Source: Halovulum marinum (GTDB lineage Bacteria; Pseudomonadota; Alphaproteobacteria; Rhodobacterales; Rhodobacteraceae). From it: DNA of 64,000 bases. The notes under the pieces are model-generated. The model saw only the letters and a list, made by a program, of their open reading frames with translations. It did not search any database and was not told the DNA's origin. Location of the stretch: assembly GCF_009697225.1 (NCBI RefSeq), contig NZ_WIND01000019.1, positions 16,346 through 80,345 on the forward strand. The letters run 5' to 3'. Positions 58,848 to 64,000 of this stretch are shown in pieces (the stretch's first letter is position 1; the number at the start of each line of letters is the position of its first letter). Made by a program: the position numbers and the translations under genes.

Positions 58848-60353
58848 TCAGTGCTGGTCCGGATCGTCGATCTCGGTGAGGGTGACGTCATAGCCCCACA
58901 GGCGCCGGCAGTGGGCCAGCGTGCGCTCGCGGTCCCTCTTCTCGAGCGGCACGCCGTCGACCCGGCGATGCTGCAGCTTCAGCACCCGGTCGCCGAGCAG
59001 GTCGACGTCCGTCACCTGGATGTTCGGGTCGGTCAGCGACGGGTTGCCGGTGTGCGCCAGCGTGTTGCGCACGGTCTGGTAGCCGGGCTCGTTGTGAATG
59101 CCCGAGACGGTGTAGAAGCTGTCGCCTTCCTCGTCGGTCAGCGCGAACATGCGGAAATCGCGCATCACCTTGGGGCTGAGGAACTGCTGGATGAAGCTTT
59201 CGTCGCGGTAGTTCGTCCAGGCGTCCTTCAGCACCTCGCGCCAGGCGCCGGTGCCGGCGATCTCGGGGAACCATTCGCGGTCCTCGTCGGTCGGCTCGGT
59301 GCAGATCCGCTGGATGTCGCGCATCATCGCGAAGCCGATGGCATAGGGGTTGAAGCCGGTGCAGCGCGGGTCGTCGAAATCCGGCTGCGTCAGCACGTTG
59401 GTGTGGTTGTGCAGGATCTCGAGCATCGCGCCGTCGCTGATCCGGCCGGTCGCATGCAGCCGGTTGACGATGTGGTAGTGGACGAAACAGGCGCAGCCCT
59501 CGTTCATCACCTGGGTCTGCCGCTGCGGATAGAAATACTGCGCGATGTTGCGCACGATGTGCAGGGTCTCGCGCTCCCACGGCTTCAGCGAGGGGCTGTA
59601 GCTTTCGATGAAGTAGAGCAGGTTCTCCTCGGGCAGGTGCATGTTCCGCTTGCGCTCGCGCATCTTGTCGCCGGTGTCGGCGGCGCTGCCGGTGCGGTCC
59701 AGCCCGGACCACAGGTAGTGCACCGCGCGCTCCGCCTCTTCCTGGCGCTTGCGCGAGCGCTCGCGCTCGGCGCGCATCGTCGGCTGCGGCGGGCGGCGGT
59801 GGCGGAACACGCTGGCCGGCATCAGCGCGTGCGCGGCGTCGAGCACCTGCTCGACCTCGGACGGGCCGTGTTCCTCCTCGCATTTCTGGATGAAGCCGCG
59901 GGCGTAGTCGAGGTAGTCGAGGATGCCTTCGGCATCGGTCCACTGCCGGAACAGGTGGTTGTTCTTGAAGAAATGGTTGTGGCCACAGGCGGCGTGCGCC
60001 ATCACCAGCGTCTGCAGCGGCATGGTGTTCTCTTCCAGGCAGTAGCTGACGCAGGGGCTGGAGTTGATGATGATCTCGTAGGCCAGCCCGCGCATGCCCT
60101 TGCTGTACTGCCGCTCGTGCTGGATGAAGTGCTTGCCGAACGACCAGTGCCGGTAGGTCAGCGGCATCCCGGCCGAGGAATAGGCGTCGAGCATCTGCTC
60201 GGAGGAGATGATCTCGATCTGGTTCGGATAGAGGTCGAGACCCAGATCCTCGAGCGCGATCCGCTCGATCGCGTCGTAGGTCCGCCGCAGGTCGTCGAAA
60301 TTCCAGTCGCTTCCCTCGAACAGCAGGCCCCCGCTCTGCTCCCGCTCAGCCAT
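58848..60353 (-). CDS. spoVR: SpoVR family protein
   Basis: SpoVR/YcgB proteins are conserved, highly soluble partners of PrkA/YeaG and YeaH in stress and stationary phase; their molecular activity is unknown. The 501-residue product matches the family length. Conserved patches include SSEQMLDAYSSAGMP, YRHWSFGKHF, MAHAACGHNHFFKNNHLF and NEGCACFVHYHI, with many histidines. The ATG overlaps the yeaH-like stop region by 8 bp and is preceded by GGAGGG inside it. Confidence 0.95.
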   Translation of the reverse strand: MAEREQSGGLLFEGSDWNFDDLRRTYDAIERIALEDLGLDLYPNQIEIISSEQMLDAYSSAGMPLTYRHWSFGKHFIQHERQYSKGMRGLAYEIIINSSPCVSYCLEENTMPLQTLVMAHAACGHNHFFKNNHLFRQWTDAEGILDYLDYARGFIQKCEEEHGPSEVEQVLDAAHALMPASVFRHRRPPQPTMRAERERSRKRQEEAERAVHYLWSGLDRTGSAADTGDKMRERKRNMHLPEENLLYFIESYSPSLKPWERETLHIVRNIAQYFYPQRQTQVMNEGCACFVHYHIVNRLHATGRISDGAMLEILHNHTNVLTQPDFDDPRCTGFNPYAIGFAMMRDIQRICTEPTDEDREWFPEIAGTGAWREVLKDAWTNYRDESFIQQFLSPKVMRDFRMFALTDEEGDSFYTVSGIHNEPGYQTVRNTLAHTGNPSLTDPNIQVTDVDLLGDRVLKLQHRRVDGVPLEKRDRERTLAHCRRLWGYDVTLTEIDDPDQH

Positions 60354-61668
60354 CTGCGCCCTCCGTCCCCGCCGCGAACAGCTCGCGGAACACCGGGTAG
60401 ATGTCGCCGCGCCTGGCGATCCGTTTCAGCGCGAAGTTCGGCCAGTCCTCGGCGGCGTGCAGATAGGCGCGCCACAGCTCGGTGCCGTTGCTGCGGTCGT
60501 TCAGAATCTCGCCCTCGTTCTCGCGCAGGATCTCGACATAGGCGAAGTACTGGCACAGCTTCATCAGCCCGCCGTTCAGGATCGCCAGGCAGCGTGCCGA
60601 GTCGCCCGAGTAGTTGTCGCCGTCCGAGGCCTGGGCGGCGTAGATGTTCCAGTCCGACGGGGCGTAGCGCGCGTCGATGATCCGCTTCATCTCGGTCAGC
60701 GCGGTGCTGACCACGGTGCCGCCGCTTTCGCGCGAATAGAAGAACGTCTCCTCGTCGACCTCGCGCGCCTCGTGGGTGTGGCGAATGAAAACCAGTTCGA
60801 CCTTGTCGTAGCGGCGCATCAGGAACAGGTGCAGCAGCGCGAAGAACCGCTTGGCCAGGTCCTTCTCGCGCTCGCCCATCGAGGCCGAGACGTCCATCAG
60901 GCAGAACATCACCGCGTTGGCGCGCGGCTCCGGCTGCATCTCGAAATGCGTGTAGCGCACGTCCAGCGGGTCCAGGAACGGCACCCGCCTCTGGCGCAGG
61001 CGCAGCGCCTCGAGCCGCGTGCGCAGCCGCTCGAGCAGGTCGCGCCCGGCCTCGTCCTCGGGGCCGGGGGCGGCCTCCAGCGCCTCGATCTCGCGTTGCA
61101 GCGCGTCGAGCTTGCGCCGCCCCGGCCGCCGCATGGCGATGCGGCGGCCGATGGCGTTGCGCATCGTGCGCTCGACGCTCAGGTTGGCGGGCGCACCGGT
61201 CACCGAGATGCCGGCGCGCCGGGGGCGCGTGGTCTCGATCTTCTTCAGGCTGCGCTTGACCAGGTCGGGCAGTTCCAGATCCTCGAAGAACAGGTCCAGG
61301 AACTCGTCGCGCGACAGGGCGAACAGGAAATTGTCCTCGGCGTCGCCGTCCGGCGCGCCCTGGCGGCCGGCGCCGCCGCCGCTGCCCGACGGCGGCTTGT
61401 CGATGCGGTCGCCGGCGCGGAAATCCTTGTTTCCCGGCAGCACCCGCTCGCGGTGGCCGCCGCTCGGGGCATGGTGGAACGTCGGCTCGGTGATGTCGCC
61501 GGCGGGGATCGCGACACTTTCGCCGCGGTCGATGTCGGCCACGCCCCGGGACCGCACCGCATCGTCCACCGCCTTCTTCACCGCGCCGCGCACGCGCCGG
61601 ATGAACCGGCGGCGGTTGCCCAGGCTGCGGTCCTTGGGGTTGAGCCTCCGGTCGATGAACTGTGTCAT
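60346..61668 (-). CDS. YeaH/YhbH family protein (DUF444)
   Basis: This DUF444 protein of 440 residues works with PrkA and SpoVR. It has a von Willebrand-type fold with MIDAS-like DVSASMGE (259-266) and a conserved ESGGTVVSTALTEM. The N-terminal FIDRRLNPKDRSLGNRRRF and a glycine-rich linker (about 93-105) are typical. It lies 13 bp after prkA, and the two genes with spoVR form an operon. The gene order matches yeaG-yeaH-ycgB relatives. Confidence 0.93.
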   Translation of the reverse strand: MTQFIDRRLNPKDRSLGNRRRFIRRVRGAVKKAVDDAVRSRGVADIDRGESVAIPAGDITEPTFHHAPSGGHRERVLPGNKDFRAGDRIDKPPSGSGGGAGRQGAPDGDAEDNFLFALSRDEFLDLFFEDLELPDLVKRSLKKIETTRPRRAGISVTGAPANLSVERTMRNAIGRRIAMRRPGRRKLDALQREIEALEAAPGPEDEAGRDLLERLRTRLEALRLRQRRVPFLDPLDVRYTHFEMQPEPRANAVMFCLMDVSASMGEREKDLAKRFFALLHLFLMRRYDKVELVFIRHTHEAREVDEETFFYSRESGGTVVSTALTEMKRIIDARYAPSDWNIYAAQASDGDNYSGDSARCLAILNGGLMKLCQYFAYVEILRENEGEILNDRSNGTELWRAYLHAAEDWPNFALKRIARRGDIYPVFRELFAAGTEGADG

Positions 61669-61681
61669 GGCCCTGTGCCGC

Positions 61682-63616
61682 CTACCCCGCCTTGCTGACC
61701 CGCATGTACCATTCGACCAGCCGGCGCACCTGGCGCTGGGTATAGCCGCGATCGGTCATGCGCTCGACGAATTCGGTGTGCTTGGCGTCGGTGTCGCGGT
61801 CGCGCTTGGCGCCGAAGCTGATCACCGGCAGCAGGTCCTCGACCTTGCTGAACATGCGCCTCTCGATCACCCGCCGCAGCTTGGCGTACTTGCGCCAGTC
61901 CGGGTTGCGGCCGTCGTTCTCGGCGCGCGCGCGCAACACGAACTTCACCACCTCGTTGCGGAAGTCCTTGGGGTTGGCGATGCCGGCGGGCTTCTCGATC
62001 TTCTCCAGCTCCTGCTCCAGCACCTCGCGGTCGAACATCTGCCCGGTGTCCTGATCCTTGAAGTCCTGGTCCTCGATCCAGGCGTCGGCATAGGCGATGT
62101 AGCGGTCGAACAGGTTCTGGCCGTAGTCGGAATAGGACTCGAGATAGGCCTTCTGGATCTCCTCGCCGATGAACTCGGCGTAGCGCGGTGCCAATTCGGC
62201 CTTGACGAACTCCAGATAGCGGCCCTGGACCTCGTCGGGGAACTGCTCGCGCAGGATGGTCTGCTCCAGCACGTACATCAGGTGCACCGGGTCGGCGGCG
62301 ATCTCCTCGGTGTCGTGGTTGAAGGTCTCGGACAGCACCTTGAAGGCGAAGCGGGTCGAGATGCCGGTCATGCCCTCGTCGACGCCGGCGCGGTCGCGGT
62401 ATTCCTGGATCGTCTTGGCCTTCGGATCGGTGTCCTTCAGGTTCTCGCCGTCATAGACCCGCAGCTTGGAATACAGCGTCGAGTTCTCGTGCTCGCGCAG
62501 CCGCGTCAGCACCGAGAACCGCGCCAGGATCGGCAGCGTCTCGGGGGCGCAGGGCGCGGCGGACAGGGTGCTGTTGGCGACCAGCTTGTCGTAGACCTGC
62601 GCCTCTTCGGTGGCGCGCAGGCAATAGGGTACCTTGATCACGGTGATCCGGTCCAGGAACGCCTCGTTGTTGCGGTTGGTCTTGAACTGCTGCCACTCGG
62701 ATTCGTTGGAGTGCGCCAGCACGATGCCCTGGAACGGCAGCGCGCCGATGTTCTCGGTGCCCATGTAGCTGCCTTCCTGGGTGGCGGTCAGCAGCGGGTG
62801 CAACACCTTGATCGGCGCCTTGAACATCTCGACGAATTCCAGCAGGCCCTGGGTGGTGCGGTTGAGACCGCCGGAATAGTCGTAGGCGTCGGGATCGTTC
62901 TGGCTGAACACCTCGAGCTGGCGGATGTCCAGCTTGCCGGTCAGCGTCGAGACGTCCTGGTTGTTCTCGTCGCCCGGCTCGGTCTTGGCGACGCCGATCT
63001 GGCGCAGGATCGACGGGCGCACGCGGGCGACGGAGAACTGCGAGATGTCGCCGTCGAACTGCTCCAGCCGCTTGGCTGCCCAGGGCGAGAGCGGATAGCG
63101 CAGCAGCGTGCGGGGGATGTTGTACTTGTCCTGCAGCAGGTCGCCGAAGCGCTCGGCGTCGAACAGCCCCAGCGGGCTCTCGAACAGCGGGCTGAGCCGG
63201 TCGCCGGCCGCCAGCACATAGATCGGCTCGTGCTCCATCAGCCGTTTCAGGATCTCGGCGATGGTGGATTTGCCGCCGCCGACCGGGCCCATCAGGTAGA
63301 GGATCTGCTTCTGCTCCTCCAGGCCCTGGCTGGCGTGCTGGAAGAAGCCGACGATGCGCTCGATCGTGTCCTCGACGCCGTACATGTTGGCGAAGGCCGG
63401 GTAGCGCTTGATCGTGCGGTTGAGAAAGATCCGCCCGAGCCGCTGGTCCTGGCTGGTGTCGACCAGCGTCGGCTTGCCGATCGCGGTGATCATCCGTTCT
63501 GCCGCCGTCGCGCGCATCGACGGGTCCTCGCGGCAACCCAGCAGATAGTCCTGCAGGGACATCTCGTCGACCCGTAGCCGGTCGTAAGCCTCCGAAAATC
63601 TGGTAAAAACCTCCAT
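61682..63616 (-). CDS. prkA: PrkA family serine protein kinase/AAA+ protein
   Basis: PrkA (YeaG in Escherichia coli) is an AAA+ protein with a kinase-like C-terminal domain, linked to stationary phase and nitrogen or carbon stress. The 644-residue product has Walker A GPVGGGKS (110-117), the QEGSYMGTENIGALPFQGI region and the conserved C-terminal RVIERRMFSKVEDLLPVISFG. The ATG at 63616 (MEVFTRFSEAYDR) is chosen by family length; the frame continues 10 codons upstream. It is the first gene of the spoVR cluster. Confidence 0.95.
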   Translation of the reverse strand: MEVFTRFSEAYDRLRVDEMSLQDYLLGCREDPSMRATAAERMITAIGKPTLVDTSQDQRLGRIFLNRTIKRYPAFANMYGVEDTIERIVGFFQHASQGLEEQKQILYLMGPVGGGKSTIAEILKRLMEHEPIYVLAAGDRLSPLFESPLGLFDAERFGDLLQDKYNIPRTLLRYPLSPWAAKRLEQFDGDISQFSVARVRPSILRQIGVAKTEPGDENNQDVSTLTGKLDIRQLEVFSQNDPDAYDYSGGLNRTTQGLLEFVEMFKAPIKVLHPLLTATQEGSYMGTENIGALPFQGIVLAHSNESEWQQFKTNRNNEAFLDRITVIKVPYCLRATEEAQVYDKLVANSTLSAAPCAPETLPILARFSVLTRLREHENSTLYSKLRVYDGENLKDTDPKAKTIQEYRDRAGVDEGMTGISTRFAFKVLSETFNHDTEEIAADPVHLMYVLEQTILREQFPDEVQGRYLEFVKAELAPRYAEFIGEEIQKAYLESYSDYGQNLFDRYIAYADAWIEDQDFKDQDTGQMFDREVLEQELEKIEKPAGIANPKDFRNEVVKFVLRARAENDGRNPDWRKYAKLRRVIERRMFSKVEDLLPVISFGAKRDRDTDAKHTEFVERMTDRGYTQRQVRRLVEWYMRVSKAG

Positions 63617-63647
63617 CACCCTCACCCATTCAACCAAGAGGTGCACT

Positions 63648-63673
63648 GGCGATGCGCCGATCCGGGCATCGCC
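63648..63673 (-). promoter_or_regulatory. Hairpin in the prkA leader
   Basis: GGCGATGC and GCATCGCC form an 8-bp stem around a 10-nt loop, 32-57 bp before the prkA start. It would lie in the transcript leader if the promoter is further upstream; its role is unknown. Confidence 0.4.
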
Positions 63674-64000
63674 CCAGCATATCTGTTAAATTGGTATCCG
63701 CGTTCGGACATTTCCAGCACGATGTCGCATTCACATGGTGGTTTGATGCGCCGTTACCCGCCCGATGCGGCGCCAGTCGCCCGTCACGGGCAGGCTGGCA
63801 GGACCGACTCGCCCCCTTGCGGGATTCGGCTTGCGGCCATGGCGCGCAGCGGTTCGCGACGCCTCTGCCAAAAGCGTGCCACAGCTTTGTGTCCGGAAGT
63901 CGGCGGATCGGCGGAGGAGTGCGCGCCAGACCGGCGCCTTCCTTGCGGATCTTTTCGGCGAGAGCCGGCTGGCGGTGCCGGACTGACGTGTTCCGGGCGG
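63674..64000. other. Upstream region of prkA to window edge
   Basis: The first part is AT-richer (CATATCTGTTAAATTGG near 63677) and is the likely prkA promoter region. Further on it is GC-rich with a 73-codon plus-strand frame at 63765-63986 that has no recognisable features. I see no other gene. Confidence 0.45.

Noticed and set aside
58676..58879. 67-codon plus-strand frame in the spoVR upstream gap
   Set aside because: No ribosome binding site, no recognisable domain, and it runs antisense into the end of spoVR.
63765..63986. 73-codon plus-strand frame at the window edge
   Set aside because: Composition typical of random GC-rich frames; no start signal or motif.

Overview
The window is a compact, very GC-rich chromosomal segment of an alphaproteobacterium, most likely Rhodobacterales (Rhodobacter/Roseobacter type). 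The evidence is the dusB-ntrB-ntrC-ntrY-ntrX-trkA-trkH-hfq-hflX block, an NtrC without the GAFTGA loop, a fused IspDF, an alphaproteobacterial-type LexA box (GTTC-N7-GTTC) at recA, CckA close to recA-alaS, COX15-type haem A synthase, and a corrinoid/folate C1 gene set. No phage, insertion sequence, integrase, CRISPR array or rRNA is visible. One tRNA gene (Gly, CCC) is present.

Layout: 0-2.5 kb purB, a DUF6314 gene and bioY. 2.5-11.4 kb two divergently encoded Tat-exported solute-binding proteins, an OsmC protein, a DUF2189 membrane protein, and a dipeptide-type ABC transporter (double ATPase plus two permeases). 11.6-24.4 kb miaA facing hflX-hfq, TrkA/TrkH potassium uptake, two NtrB/NtrC-type two-component systems and dusB. 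24.5-29.0 kb ispDF-pgpA-cinA (ATGA-overlapped), then a thioesterase, ctaA/COX15 and a TrmJ-type methyltransferase. 29.1-34.2 kb a TfoX-domain gene, icd, a lower-GC pair (RibD/DHFR-like and DUF1428), an SMR efflux gene, an unknown membrane protein and a tandem DUF1330 pair. 34.2-47.1 kb alaS, recA with its SOS box, two small sulfotransferases, cckA, an RsmB-type methyltransferase, guaB, rlmE and ppx.

47.2-54.4 kb is a corrinoid/tetrahydrofolate C1 region. Canonical metF diverges from a small Virulence_fact protein, a second divergent MTHFR-like protein and a methyl-THF:corrinoid methyltransferase; a DUF899 and a rhodanese gene intervene on the other strand, followed by a RACo-type corrinoid activator. 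The methyltransferase and the activator, which have unrelated folds, both end in a similar arginine-rich tail. No corrinoid protein or substrate demethylase is encoded in the window. This is the region most worth follow-up.

54.5-64 kb carries a glycine-zipper lipoprotein, tRNA-Gly, an ArsR regulator overlapping a convergent cytochrome P450, a large unknown membrane protein, and the spoVR-yeaH-prkA stress cluster (transcribed prkA-yeaH-spoVR). Many long open frames antisense to or beside real genes are by-products of the high GC content and are not annotated.
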